64,000 bases of DNA, from contig NW_020853101.1 in assembly GCF_000972845.2 (NCBI RefSeq), forward strand, positions 124,001-188,000, in the 5' to 3' direction. Source of the DNA: Larimichthys crocea (Eukaryota > Chordata > Actinopteri > Sciaenidae). Position numbers and translations under genes: made by a program. This document shows, piece by piece, positions 1-12,749 of the stretch. The notes below the pieces were generated by a model that saw only the letters and a program-made list of their open reading frames with translations, ran no database searches and had not been told where the DNA came from. Positions within the stretch are counted from its first letter, which is position 1, and the number at the start of each line of letters is the position of its first letter.

Positions 1-3000
1 TTTATCTGATATTCTGAAAAGAGAGATTTCACTCAGATTCAAAGAGAAAGGAGGGTAAGCACTTCAAGCACAGATATGCCAAATACTCTGGACAGCGTTA
101 CATGTGGCTGACTCATCCTCTCTCTGGCTTCAGAGGACAGAAACTGGTTTGGTCATTGTGGACCAAGATGGCTGCCAGCCAAACAGATGGGTAGCCAGTG
201 GGCAAAAAGACCAGTGTTGGACCAATATACACAGATACATTTGCTCATGTGAATTACACTTAATTATACCTTGACTTTTCTTTTTTTCTGTCTGTTCTCT
301 GTAATCTGGGAACACGATGACATCACTAAAGTACCGTAGGTCCAACGGGATGACTGAATGCGCAGAAACAAACCAATGCTTTTCCTTTGGTACAGACTGC
401 AGACATGTTAGTGTGTGTCTGTAATGAACTGTGCTGATATCACTGCCATGTCATACATGCATGACACAGGTGAAGGCTTCAGGCTCCATCATCAGGGCAC
501 ACTGACCCTCTCTCAGCTCCTGCACACTGTGACCAGCTGTTTTTATAAAAGCCAAAGAATGATGTATTATCTAGTTGACATCTCTGCAGTAAAGCAAATT
601 CGCTACTCGCTTGATGTCAGGACTATCTGAGTCAAAGAAATTTATTTTCCATCAGTGACAATTCATGTGCCTGCAAAATTATCATTTTTTAAATTTCTTT
701 GCTTTGTCTTTTATTTCATATATAAGAATATAATCAATAGAAAAAAGGGTGAAAAAAGAAGCATTGAATGTAGGACTGCCAGTGTGCCACTAATGCTTCA
801 GTGAGGTTTTTCAAAGTTTAAATTTATCATTTTCTGATAAACTGAACAGTAGAATGTAAAATTCCCCATTATCATAGTCCAGATGTAAGCAAAGCTGTTA
901 AAGATTTTTTTTTTTTATGAATGTTAGAATGTTCTTTCTATATTAAATGAGTACTTATTTGGGGACTTCACTAAATCATGTGTAATATATTGTGTGATAT
1001 TTTTGCTGTTATACGGATCTTTACTATACTTTATACCAGTGTGAATATGAATCCATGAATCCATGTCCAATTTATGTAAATTGTGTCCTTCTGTCTTTGT
1101 GTCTTTTATTCATAGTTTATTAAGTCTATCTTTATGGTTATACTCTTTACAAATAAAGGTTGAGTGGAGAATGTAAAAGTACGGCGGGTCAGAGTTTAAG
1201 CAGGTTGGCTCTGTAAACTATGATGGATGTTGTCATAAAGTGTCACCTTGCTCGTCTCCTTCAGACACGTTTCACTCTGTCTGTCTCAATCTGTCTGATC
1301 ATCTCACTTCTTTTCGACTTCTTTTTAGCGATGTCAGCATGTTCCCACATCTCACCAATTAACTCAGTGACTACGATGGTATCATAACTGAATGATGCAC
1401 AAAAGATTAAAACAAAAGAAAGGAATGGTTATTCTCTTTATCTGACCAAGGAGCTGTCCAATACATCAGACCAACATGTAGAAATATACTGACACAAGGC
1501 TCATCTACTATATTAAGTTCCACTGCTTGTTGTTTCTTCATATGCAGAAAGTGAATATTCCAATCATGTGACCTCAGAGAAACACACACATTCAATACCA
1601 AAACTACCAGCTTCTCTACTCTGTCAGTATCTTTATTGGTATCATAGAATAATCAATGAGTTTACCTTAAACTTTAAACCTGAGTGCTTTGATGCCTATC
1701 AGTCTATCAGCAAAATTAATTACAGTGAACAAAGTCTGGTGGGCTAACATGATAGTGTAAAATCATAATGTGATGTAGAAGATGGAGAGACAGGGAAGAA
1801 AGACAGATGACTGTCATGTAACAAAAAAACAAACACAACCTTGAATCTAAAATATGACAAACGTCTCATACTCTCAAGGTCACTGTCAATATAGCGTTTT
1901 TTATAGAGTTTAATTTCTGCTAGTTTAGTCAAAGTTTAACACATATTTTGTCTCCGCACAGTAACTGAACTATAGTACGATACTACTGATGAGATGACAG
2001 CAGACATGAACAATAGAACATCTCACCATTATTATAGACCTGTTAACCACACACCATTACTGTGCTCTACATGTTCTAAGGTACAGCATCGTCCCCCACA
2101 GAGGTTCACTTAGTTTTATTTCACAGTTTGTGCCAAACTAGCAGACACTTATCGTCTATGAGCTGGTTGGTTTGGAGGGATGACACCCTACACCGTCTGC
2201 CTGAAGGTAGCAACCCAGATACACTAAATATCCCTTTCCTCACCCTCTGACTGGACATATTAGAGCTTGTCTTAATTATTCATGACAATGAAAAATATCA
2301 GGCCATCAAACAGTTAAACTGCTCTCCACATAGGAGCGATGGCAGAGGGTCCATGTGTCTGTCCACTTTACACTGTCTCAGTTTATACATGAAGTAAAAA
2401 CCTGTTCCTGAATGGAGCATCTCTGTGATTGTTGTTCCTAAATATTTGGAGTTGTCTACCACTTTAATATCCTCCATCGATCCTCATTGTTGCTGGGTGC
2501 TGTCAGCAGTCTTAGTCAAAGTCAAAGATGATTCCTTCAGTGTTCAGCTGGAGAAAACTTAACCTAAACCAACCAATAAACTCATCTACTCATACACACT
2601 CAGTCCATCTGATGATGTTACTACTATTACTCCTAACTGCAGTAATCTCTCTATCATAATATGATCTAAAATCCGCAAGCATATTGTTGAATGTGAAATT
2701 TCTGTGGCCTTAATGAGGCGGGAGCAGCCAGTTGTATCTGATATAAAAGGAAAGGTAGAGCAGATATGTTGTCCAGAGATTTGGCACAGCTCTGACTTTA
2801 AACCACTTCATAGTTTGTTGCCTTTTTTTCCTGAGACATTGGATCCATTCCAGCAGCCAGTGCAGGAAGGCCTGGAGGCGCTCCTTGATGTAAATGCACC
2901 AACTCTCTTCGCCTTCATCATCCGTCTCCTGCAGCAGCAGCAGTGTGTGTGTGTGTGTGTAGGTGTGTCATTAAAATGTAGACACTGCTACTGATGCTGG

Positions 3001-4120
3001 TATTGTGTCAGAACAGAAGAAGAACTGTGCACTGTGGTCAGTGATGGAGTGAGAGCAAAGAAACATTTTATCCACACATGATCTTTATGTACAGTCTGAT
3101 AAACCAGAGTCAGACCACCATGGACATCTTCTCAACATGACATCTCAGCAGGTGAAACCACCCACAATGCATAGTGCTTAGCAGCTGAGTGTGTCATTTT
3201 CTGCTGACACCTGTCATGTAATGTAACTTTTAAAGGTGTTCTGCAAATCATCAAATGTCCGGAATTTCTGCTAAATAGGCTCATATCCTACTGACTGATT
3301 GCCAAATATGGTTTGTATGTCTAATAATCATTGCCTGTATTATTTTTATTCATTGTTTTTCTTACCAAAGCTCAGGGCTGCACATCCTCTGTCTGACCTG
3401 TTAGGTCCTCATAAGTCAATAGCTCAGGTGTAGAATAATGTATAATAATATATTGTATAACAATAATAAGACCACCTGTTATGACGAGCATCAGGGCAGC
3501 ATTACACCTCTTCCCAAACAAATGATCTTATCCTATCTAACTATCTCATCATGGACACAGTTTGGATGTTTTAGATATTTTTGGCTAACTGGAATGTCAA
3601 AATGTCTGCTGTGTCATCAGTCCACTTCCTTTTTGTTTTTACTGTATTCAGTGTGACATCATTCACGTGTTAGATGGGGTTTGGGGTTATTTTGCCCTAA
3701 CCTGAACACACTGTGTCTGCCTGTGGTAGTGTTTGAGGAGCGGTTAATTATGTCATGGCGGTAAATTATGTCATGGAGGATGTCAAAGAAGCAATGCAGC
3801 TTATCATTACTGGTTCATTTTACTATCTTGCTCTCGTCCAAATGAGCTGTCAGGTTCTGCCTGAATCCATGAGAATGCAGGATTAACTTTGTCTAAAAAT
3901 ATTGGCTCAAGTGTCCATTTAGATCACTGAAGATGGAAGCTGCCTATGGTAAAACAACAATAGTAACCTTATGGGTGTTTAAAGAACCATTTTGGTCTAA
4001 AGCTGGTTTAAGTATGATTTACTTCATGCAGACATACAGTACTGTACATACCTAGACTTTATTCATGGCATGGAAAGGTGTGTGCTCTGAGTGCAGGTGT
4101 GTGTGTTGTGCTGCACTGAC
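1..4120. other. 3' side of PLPPR5-like gene: last intron or downstream flank
   Basis: No coding exon could be recognised. AT-rich unique-looking DNA dominates, with a short GT run at 2943-2960 and a decayed LINE-like stretch near 2170-2540. Open frames here are short and resemble no family I know. The missing C-terminal exon may lie here or to the left of base 1. Confidence 0.5.
2170..2540 (-). repeat. Degenerate LINE-type repeat fragment
   Basis: The plus strand contains wording such as CACCGTCTGCCTGAAGG and CTAAATATTTGGAGTTGTC. These resemble the antisense of the 3' half of a common teleost LINE ORF, with better-preserved pieces at 29450 and 37160. It is heavily mutated with no open frame. 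The assignment is from memory of the family and is tentative. Confidence 0.4.
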
Positions 4121-4255
4121 CTGTGAAGCGATATACTTCTCCAGAGGACTCTCCATCCGGCCCATGTTCAGCATGGCTGTGTTAGGCCGCTGCTCTGCTG
4201 GTGACTCCTCGCCCAGCAGTAACTTGCCTTTGAAGTTATGGACCACGCACACCAC
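4121..4255 (-). CDS. plppr5: PLPPR5-like cytoplasmic-tail exon (last seen here)
   Basis: This 135-base exon (45 codons, phase 0) starts after a TTGTAG acceptor with VVCVVHNFKGKLLLGEESPA and ends with RMESPLEKYIASQ at a CAG|GTCAGT donor. VVCVVxNFKG closes the last membrane segment, and the ESPLEK motif in the cytoplasmic tail is shared by PLPPR1, 2 and 5. The family's short terminal tail would be in one more exon, which I could not identify below 4120. If the donor is not used, the frame stays open for 22 codons and stops at 4052, giving a different C-terminus. Confidence 0.87.
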
Positions 4256-6015
4256 CTACAACAAACACACACATATGTTCGATACACACTGGTCTTCCAG
4301 CAGAGGACACATATGTGTGTGTAAGTGAATTTCAGTGGCTGATAGAGATTCCTGAGTGATTGGTTGGATTAATAGACTAACCCAAGTATGTAGGTCACAT
4401 ATGTGTGTATTGACTTTTTCCTGGGGGTGCTGTAGCTATGATGGATGTTGGTGTTGCATGAGCTCCTCTAATAAGGAGCAAGATGTAGCTTGAAATGAAA
4501 TAACCAATTTCAAGTTGGCTGAGCAGAGAAGAGATACAGAAGCTCTGAGAGCTGAGTCCTGTGCAGGCCGTTATAGCCTACGGAGCAGTGCAGGCTGGGA
4601 ACTTTGAACCTGACTTCTGAAAGCTTTTAACTGCTTGCTGTGATCCAAAGAGGCCAGAAAACAAAAAGAATGAGCTAAAACTCACAGTGCAGCGCTGCAA
4701 CGCAGTGTCAGGTCATCACTACGAAACGTTGTCACATTATTTTCACATTGTCATTTGATGCATTGTTATAGCTACTTTAAGTAATGTCTGTTTGTCATTC
4801 AGAGAGCAGCAGTGCGTTTAAAATGTCGTTATAATAAAGGATGAAGAGTGTTTTGTCTCGTTTCACAGGCTGCATCATTGTTAAGTGGCGCTAACGGTAA
4901 ATCCTCACATAGGTTTCATAATTGAACGTGATCAGAAAACGATTTGTGCTGCTTTTTTTTATAATCCATAACACGTTCAATGTCAGGATGTTAAGTCACA
5001 ACTCTCATTTCTCTGAGCTCACACACTGAATGTAAAGTGTTACTGGATGTTTTTTTCATTCATCAATATAAAGGGTCAGATCACTACTAATTCATGAGGT
5101 GTGGCATTCATATACAGTACAGATCGGATAAGGAAAGTGTAAAATCACGTGTTGTTATAGGTGTACGTTTTGTAGGCTTCTAATGAAGTGCCTGTTAAAC
5201 ACTCACATCTTATTTAAGAACAAACTATTAAGAAGAATGACAAAATGACAAAGACAAACTTTGATCACTAAAATAGAAACATTTGACACCAGAACTGAAC
5301 CAGAACAACAAGGACTGACAGATGGAGTGTGGCCCTCATCAGGTCAAAGACTACAGTGAAGATCATGATGAAGATGATGATGACTACTTCAATATAAACA
5401 ACTTTTCAATATTTGAACTTGATAAAAACTTGAGTGGATTATTTTAGTTTTTTTTTTTTTTTTGTGACTCAAAATTTGAACTGTCATCAAAGCTCAGATC
5501 AGCCCCAGTCACATGATCAGACTTCCCTTTTGATGAATGAATGCTGGTTGTGTGGACATATCAACACAAGACTGTCAGGGAGGATCAGACCTCAAAAAGA
5601 TTTTTTCCAGGGTGGATATTGTTTTTGGCTGTGTGGGAGCATTTTTGGATGTGAGATGAATTGTGCAGAGCTGCATGTTAAGAGAACTATATAAAGAAAA
5701 AAAACAAAATAATAATATTATCAATTACCTTGCCCTATTTGTCTGGTGCCATCTGCTCTAATGGGTTTTAATAATTATGATTGTATTTTACCATAACAAA
5801 GACAATAAAACAAAGTGGACAAACGAAGCCTAATAACAGTTTCAGTCAAATTTCTAAAGAAATTTTGAGTGTGCCTGACTCCGGCCCCGTCGCCCCCATA
5901 CATTATTATTGACACTACTCAGCAAATTCAGTATTAATACAACAAGCTGTGTCATCATTGCCTTTTTAATGGGCTCTTATTTTGAAGGGACTCTTAATTT
6001 GAAAGACTTTTGTCT

Positions 6016-6020
<5 letters not shown>

Positions 6021-6080
<60 letters not shown>
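6021..6080. repeat. (GT)30 microsatellite
   Basis: Sixty bases of uninterrupted GT. This length is likely polymorphic and capable of Z-DNA. It lies in an intron of the PLPPR5-like gene. Confidence 0.97.
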
Positions 6081-6081
<1 letters not shown>

Positions 6082-7950
6082 TGTGAGAGGGGCCAGGTGA
6101 AGCCCACCAATCAGAGCAGAGCAATCAACCGCAGCTGCTCCTGTGACATTTGCCACCGCTGAGAGAGAGAGAAAAAACGCTGAAAGTACCCCTCGAACAG
6201 GAAGGATTTCTGGCCAAACCGTATTTCCAATCATTGACCGGCTTCACTTTTAGCATCTTGAGCCCTTCCTGAATGTCTACATAGGTATTTGGTGTCAGTT
6301 AAATGAAGAAATGTGCCCTTTAGAGTGATTCAAAGAAACGTTACTTCTGCTTTCCTCCAGAAATGTTCCTGTCTTTTTAACATGGCAGTCTATGAGGCTG
6401 CGGATGGGTGTTTTTCTGGTGCATCTCCCACGCCAAAACCATAAGTGTGACAGCTTCAGCAGTGTTATCACTGCGATCACCACAAATTTCTCTACGTTTC
6501 TATGTATAAATTATTTCTATAGAGTGAAATTTGTAGCCTCGAGTGCAGTTTACAAATTCATTTTTTGACAATTTTTTCTCCCCCTCTCCACTCTAGCGAT
6601 GATGTCACCAACTGTTGCACACGAACATTCTACCAATACACACCCATTAATTTTTTGCCGTGGTTTTTGCCGATTTTTCAGCAAACCGCGAAATGCTTAG
6701 AAAAGTCAGCAGTCGATTGCCGGCTGAGACACACGTTTTGATACCTTTTTTTAGGCACACTCAATTATAAAGATCCAGGTAGCAGCAATGTGTTTCTGTC
6801 TTCGTTTTTTTTTTCACTTTTTTTTTCACTATTAGAAAGGTCTGTTTATGAGTTTAATTTCCAAACGCTAAAACCACATTGTTATGCACCACAAGCCATC
6901 TGCAAGTCCGTTAAAAGCTTTATTGCTCCCAATGCATCAGCTGTCTCTGGTGGAGATCATTTGCACATATAAAATAGCATTCCTGCAAAGCCATGAGTGG
7001 AACAGTCTTTGCTCTTTAATTCACTGTTCTCTGTGATTAGGAGAGGAGATTAGAAGACAAAAAGATTAGATGAGACAAGGAGAGGAAACAGGGAGAAAGG
7101 AGGCAAGTGAAGGAGTGAAGGAGAGGAAGAGGTCAGTTTTTTTTGGTACTGAAAAACAAAGACGACAGATCTCACTCCGTCCATCACTAATGGCACTATA
7201 GTTTTTTAACCAGGCCAATGTTAATGGAGCTCAGTGTGAAGAGGCCTCATCACAGAGCCTCTGTCTCCCCAAGCAAAGAATGTGCCGGCCTTTTTGTGTC
7301 AAACACAAGAGGAAGAAAGAGCATGTGAAAGGGGGAAAAAAGGGGAGAGCTGCTGCTAGGAAACATGCTATATCTGGAGGCCACTCATTATCTCTGTGTA
7401 TTTCATGAAAGAACACGGGCTACCTAAAAAGCATGTGCATGCAACATGTAACCACTGACATTTCATGTGTCCATCATAGAACAGTGCAGCTGTACTCCGA
7501 GACACTGCAGGATGCTTTTAGCTGCACTGTAATAGTTGATATTTAGCATGCAGTTAAAATATGCAGTATAAGGTCATTTCTACAGAGCTAATTAGTATTC
7601 TTCAGTACAACAACAGAGTCATTTCACACTCACCACCCCACTGCTTCCAGAAATACTGTTTTTATTCACTGATTACTTTCATAACAAGATCTTTTTTTTT
7701 TCTCATTTATGTCTTTGTTTGATAGATAGGAAAACAAGGGGCGAGAGAGAGGCGGCAATGAAAAGCCACAGGCTGGAATCAAAGCCAAGCCCCTGCAGTA
7801 AAATGCTGTAGTACCATAATACCTGCAAAAGCACTGAGATGCTCGTCATCCTCAGCTGTACTGTGTTCAGTGCTAATTAGCAAACACTAGCATGCTAAAT
7901 TAAGATGGTGAGCATGACAAGCATTCAAGCATATAGAATATGAAGCACAC

Positions 7951-8235
7951 TTGAATATAAGCCGCACTCACTTTTTAGTTTTTAGAAAAAATCTAAAATT
8001 ACATAAGATGCACTGGACTATAAGCCGCCGATATCCAGGTTGAGAAATTAGATATTTACCAGATACACAGAAAGATTTTGTACCGTAAATGTTTATTTAT
8101 ATACCTGAACTGATTGTTTCCGAACATAAAGTGCTCACCATGGATTCATTAACGCCAAGCTTACGTGCAGCAGCTCTATTTCCTTCCTGGATAGGAAAAA
8201 AGTAGCGGCTTATAGTCCAGAATATAGACGGTAAT
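7951..8235. mobile_element. MITE-like element with ATAAGCCGC inverted ends
   Basis: The left end carries TTGAATATAAGCCGCACTC. The right end carries GCGGCTTATAGTCCAGAATA, which is its inverted counterpart. An internal GGACTATAAGCCGCCG repeats the end motif. The spacing of about 285 bases and lack of coding potential fit a non-autonomous DNA transposon. I could not fix the target-site duplication, so superfamily and exact ends are open. Confidence 0.55.
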
Positions 8236-8445
8236 TTGATACGTTATTAACAACTTACAACAACCATGTTCTTGGACCATTTTCTTGTACATCAACTGAG
8301 AATTGACATGACCTGTGTCTCTAAGTGTGCTGTAGTACTTTCAAGTGAACTACAGCACCATCATGTAAGTCATTATCACACAACATACAGCTGTCCTACA
8401 CAAACATAAAGCACTACGTGTGACCTTTGTGGGTGTGAATCTCAC

Positions 8446-8622
8446 CAGGAAAGTGGCGATGGCAGTGCCGATGACAAAGCCGGCGATGACGTCTGACCAG
8501 TGGTTGCGGTATTCAGCCACACGGTTCAGACCGGTGAGGAATGCCAGACACATGAGGCCAAGAGACAGCACGGGCTTGGCAAGACGAGTGCCCTTTGCCT
8601 GTACCGTGCACGTCACATACAT
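8446..8622 (-). CDS. plppr5: PLPPR5-like exon with C3-like motif
   Basis: This 177-base exon (59 codons, phase 0 to phase 0) has a CCAG acceptor and a CTG|GTGAGA donor. It reads MYVTCTVQAKGTRLAKPVL, then LGLMCLAFLTGLNRVAEY, then RNHWSDVIAGFVIGTAIATF. It encodes a cytoplasmic or luminal loop and two hydrophobic membrane segments. The stretch NRVAEYRNHWSDV corresponds to motif C3 (SR...H...D) of lipid phosphate phosphatases and keeps the His and Asp, although C2 is lost in the previous exon. AKGTRLAKPVL and AEYRNHWSDVIAGF are near-diagnostic for PLPPR5. Confidence 0.94.
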
Positions 8623-9122
8623 CTGGCAGGGAAGAGAGAGACACAAGAATTAGATCACCTGAACTTTTGGAAAATCACTTGTTCCAGTTAAGAAACATTA
8701 GAAGTTGATTGTTCAGAGTGCTGTCTTTTACTTTCTCCTCCGCCCACAGTACTACAGTAGAAGAAGATCTAGGTTAACAGACGTTCCAAACAGGTTTTGT
8801 ATTGTTGAATAGCAGCAAAACAAGTAGCCTTACCCTCCATTAAAGAACTTGAACTCATCTGATTTTTTGATTGTTAAAGGTATATGTAGCTCATCGTCAT
8901 AGTTATTTAAATAATAGAGTGAATATCAAATGAAACGTACGAAAGCACAGTGTATGAATGTTGTCTGTTTCTATTGGATCTCTGCGTAACTGTTTGCCAT
9001 TATTACTTTTGTAAGGTGACAATATGCCAGATGTGTTTTCAGCCAGTCTGCTGTCCCCAAGTAACTAAAAAAATCAAATAATGCCACTTTGAATAAGTCT
9101 GCATGTAAAGCCTGGACTGTAT

Positions 9123-9315
9123 TAAAGGTCCAGTGTGTAGGATTCAATGCTATCTAGCAGTGCCTCACATGTTCCTGCTTAACATGGGAAAACAAAATGT
9201 GCAGTATGTAGAGCCAGAGTTTAGTGTTTTGTTCTTCTACTGTAGAAACATGGTGGTTCAACTAAGCAGTCTAATGACACACAAGATTTCAAAATCTGTG
9301 CTTTATAAACAGGTT
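9123..9315. repeat. Interspersed repeat fragment beginning AAAGGTCCAGTGTGTAGGATT
   Basis: The opening AAGGTCCAGTGTGTAGGATT followed by a CTATCTAGCAGTG motif matches a short interspersed repeat common in percomorph fish as I remember it. It ends near CTTTATAAACAGG. No open frame; family name not known to me. Confidence 0.45.
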
Positions 9316-10598
9316 AAAGGTTAAGGGTTAAATTTTATGTTAAAGTTAGTGCTGAAGAGTGATGGTGTATGGGCTTATTGGTTTGACAGGTGATGTGAAA
9401 ATGTGGCTGTTTTGCTTATTAAAGCTGCGTCAGTGTGTAAATGACTGCAGGAAGTAGAAGCTGTCATGTGATGTCAGGAAACGATACTTGTAGTGCATGT
9501 CTCAGAGATGTTTATGAGGATAAAAACTTTTCCACATTCAAAATGTTCCCCTGACATGAAACTGCTGGAAATGTGCATTATTTCAGTTTGACTTCTAAAA
9601 ATACTCTGAAATGTTCTCCCTGTGCTTCTAATGTTTTATTAAAATGTGGTGAAATGCCACCAGACAGCAGTGACTGTGTGTAAATATGAGCTGATAAGTT
9701 AAGTCTCTCCTCAGGGCATCTTTTCTATTTCCTCCCTGTATTTAGAGAATTGCTGGCTTCTTTCACTGGAACTACAGGAGGAAAAAAGAGAAAAGGGTGT
9801 GAAAGAAATAAGGAAACAGATAGATAGAAGAGAGGAGGAATGACAGAAAAGAAAAAAAGAAAGTAGAGGAAATGATGACACCCAGAGGGAGAAAGACATA
9901 ATAAAAAAAACAAGGTGACAAGAAAGAAGAGGAGAGAAGAAGGTGACAAGCACAGGAAGGAGAGGAGACGAGAAGAGAGGTGATATAAGGATAGATGGGC
10001 AAGAGAGAGGCGAGAAGACACAACAGAAGAAAAACTGATTTGAAACTGAATAATATTATGATTCTGCTGTTAGTCAGCAGAGAATGGATTTTAGGGGAAA
10101 TGTGATCAGCATAAGAAGGCAACACTTCATTAAAACTGTTCATACTGAGTCTATCTGCAGAATGTTCACTAACAACAGATTTCATTTGTTTACATCATAC
10201 CCATACCCAACCCAGGACTTGAGGCTTAATTATAAACATCAACATTATTCATCTTTTTATGGTTTGGTTTAGGGAATTCAAACCACCTCTGCTATCACAC
10301 ATATTGAATTGGCTAACTACACTACTACTGAAGTATACATACACTGTGCAGCCAAGTCACCAAGACAAATAAACACACATATAGAAGTTAATGACAATGA
10401 ATCAAGCTCAAATAATAAAAAAGCAAATAATGAAATCAAATTTTAAAGGATCAGTAATCTATCTATGCATGCACACACCATCCATCTGACTCCATCCTGA
10501 CTCCATCTGACTTTATCTGACTCCATCCTGACTCCATCTACAACTAAGAAAAAATAAATGTAGCAGAGAGTCAAGAGGAGAAATAGAGCCTGCAGCAT

Positions 10599-10636
10599 CC
10601 TCCTCCTCTCCTCTCCTCTCCTCTCCTCTCCTCTCC
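10599..10636. repeat. (CTCCT)n pentanucleotide repeat
   Basis: About seven tandem copies of CTCCT/TCCTC on the plus strand, a polypyrimidine tract. Confidence 0.95.
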
Positions 10637-11791
10637 TGACCATCTGGGTTTTCAGATGAACTGCATTAAATAATACATCATTATCATAAAGCCTGCTCAC
10701 TAATCTCTGAGGTTATATTGCACTGTAATATCACCTCATTATTATTGTTTCTGTTTCCCATCAAGTGGCTGTCTGAAGCTAAAAATATTCAAAGTATAGT
10801 GTATATTAGATTTTTAGCCCAAATCACTTTTGTTGCTGCCATTGCTGACCATCAAACACTTTGAAATGGAATAAATAAGCATATTAACTATGAGTTTTAA
10901 CGTCCTGCCCATTGTATCAGTGTTTCCCAAACGGGCTGACAGGCTGCACAGCTGGATCAGGGACTACACTTGCTGGCAGAATTAAACATGAAATAAAATT
11001 AAAAAAAACACTGTATACCATGTTTATATAAATATATGTATTCTTCCTGCTGGCTCGCTATGACACTGTCATGGCTTAGTGAACACAGAAATAGAACTGA
11101 GCCATTGCTAATGTTATTATTCAAACATGTGCTTTTCAACGTCTGGACATCTGCTTACATTCTTGTTTTTATTCTTTCTGCCATATGCACACTCAGTTGT
11201 TGTTGTTTTCTACATGCTGATCTCAATATTTCATACAGATATATAAGTTTATTATATTTATGGTGAGAATAACAAATAAAACTTGAAGTGGTCCTGACCA
11301 GTCTGTCACACCCTCAACAACAGGAGACCTGTTCAGAATGTGAAGAGGACTTGTATTTGACAGTTTATATGGCTCTTTTTTTTTTTTCTTGTTTCGGCTA
11401 TTTTTGCATCAGTATGTATTAATATGAAATCTTCTAACGTTCTAACCTCTGAGGACCTTTGATCAGACCTGAACTGAAGCTGAAGTCATTTCTTATGAAT
11501 AAGTGTATTTTGTGTCTGAGTCAGCTGATTTCTCACCACATACACTTTCACTCATCAAACTGCTTCAGTAAGAAAGACTAATGGAAGTGCATTTAGCACA
11601 AGCAGATAATGTGTTTTAGCAGCTACAAGAACCATGTGATACTTTATTATCCAAGCTGGCCTCATTTAGAGTTATGATATCAAACTTGGAGAAGATGGAG
11701 AAAGGTGGAGCAGAGAGAGAGAGAGAGACACATATAGAGCAGGGGAAGCATGTCTATGTTTGCTTCTTAACACTAATCTGTTGTGTTGAGG

Positions 11792-12507
11792 CAGCAGACA
11801 GTCTCTGAGGGTCTAATTGTATTTTTCATAACACGGGACTCACACCGAACGCGGAACGGTACTTTGCCCGGTGTCAACTCACACCGGACGCGGATCAGCC
11901 GCGGAACGGCAGCGGAGCGAGCCGGCCGTATTCACGCGAGATCACGCGAGAATCCTGGACATACCCGAGACCCCGCGATAAACAGTGTATAAAGAAAACA
12001 ACAACAACAAACAGCTGACTTTGCTTCTCCGACGTGGAGGAGATTATAAAAAGCAGCTGTTGTGTCATAAATGATTGTGTGTTGTTCCACTTCAACAATT
12101 AGTCTCTCGTTGAGACCCTTTGATCGATCTTTGATCACCTGGTGTCACCGGTCGTGACGTAACGTTGATGTGAAGTTGTAAAAAGCTACATGAACTGAGT
12201 ATTGTGTTTTATTTTGAAAGGGGACGGAAGTTTATTACGTTGATTCGGTGTCGGATTTCCTGTCTGGTGCGCAGTGCTCTGTTCAAATTTACGCGGTTCA
12301 GCCGCGGCTCGCGGAAGAAATAGAAACCTTGCGGAAAGCTCGCGCCGTGGCGCGGAGAGCCGCTTCTGGGACGCTTCTGATCCGCGTCTGTTCCGCGCCC
12401 TGTGTGAGTGCTCTCATTGACTAGACTGGATTCTATTTGTTACGGTGACCGCGGCGGTGCCGTTCCGCTTCCGTTCCGCGTTCGGTGTGAGTTGGCCTTA
12501 AGAGTGT
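11792..12507. mobile_element. GC-rich inverted-repeat element (MITE-like)
   Basis: The left part reads CTCACACCGAACGCGGAACG and the right end CCGTTCCGCGTTCGGTGTGA, its exact inverted counterpart. A second left copy, CTCACACCGGACGCGG, follows the first. The segment is rich in CG dinucleotides (CCGCGG, GCGCGG) in an AT-rich intron. It has no coding frame, so it looks like a non-autonomous element with long inverted ends. I could not identify a target-site duplication. Confidence 0.6.
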
Positions 12508-12749
12508 GCAATGTCCTCCAAGGCCAGATCAAATGCTTCAATTTCTCTCTCTGCAGTTCATTTATTCTTCATCTCATTTGGTTATTCGGGACAGAAATAT
12601 CCTGTTTTTCTACTCGCACGGGGGACAGCTACATGGCTGAGTGGTTTGAGAGAGCATTCTACAAGGATGTGTGTGTTTCTGAAACCTGGCTGCAGGAGGG
12701 AATATGTTAGCTTAAATGTCCTGTGCCACCCTCAATATTATTGCTGAAT

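Larger units (their letters stand above)
4256..8445 (-). other. plppr5: Intron of PLPPR5-like gene (4.2 kb)
   Basis: It lies between the donor at 8445 and the acceptor at 4256. It contains a 60-base GT run (6021-6080) and a MITE-like inverted repeat (7951-8235). Elsewhere I see only AT-rich sequence with homopolymer T/A runs, and no exon, RNA gene or recognisable element. Confidence 0.8.

Noticed and set aside
1560..1600. Minus-strand string ending FSEVT followed by a stop, resembling the AEVT end of PLPPR proteins
   Set aside because: Only four or five residues fit, the preceding residues do not match the family tail, and no pyrimidine-rich acceptor lies upstream.
4264..4320. Inverted repeat ACACACATATGT / ACATATGTGTGT
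   Set aside because: It is made of short AC/GT and ATAT simple sequence and expected by chance in this AC-rich genome.
5977..6234. Open frames encoding poly-Thr-His or poly-Cys-Val
   Set aside because: They are translations of the GT microsatellite. The same applies at 20251, 21563, 31264, 45673, 46437, 49524, 55799 and 61773.
9725..10185. Overlapping minus-strand frames rich in Ser, Phe and Leu
   Set aside because: They come from a purine-rich tract of low complexity and have no recognisable domain.
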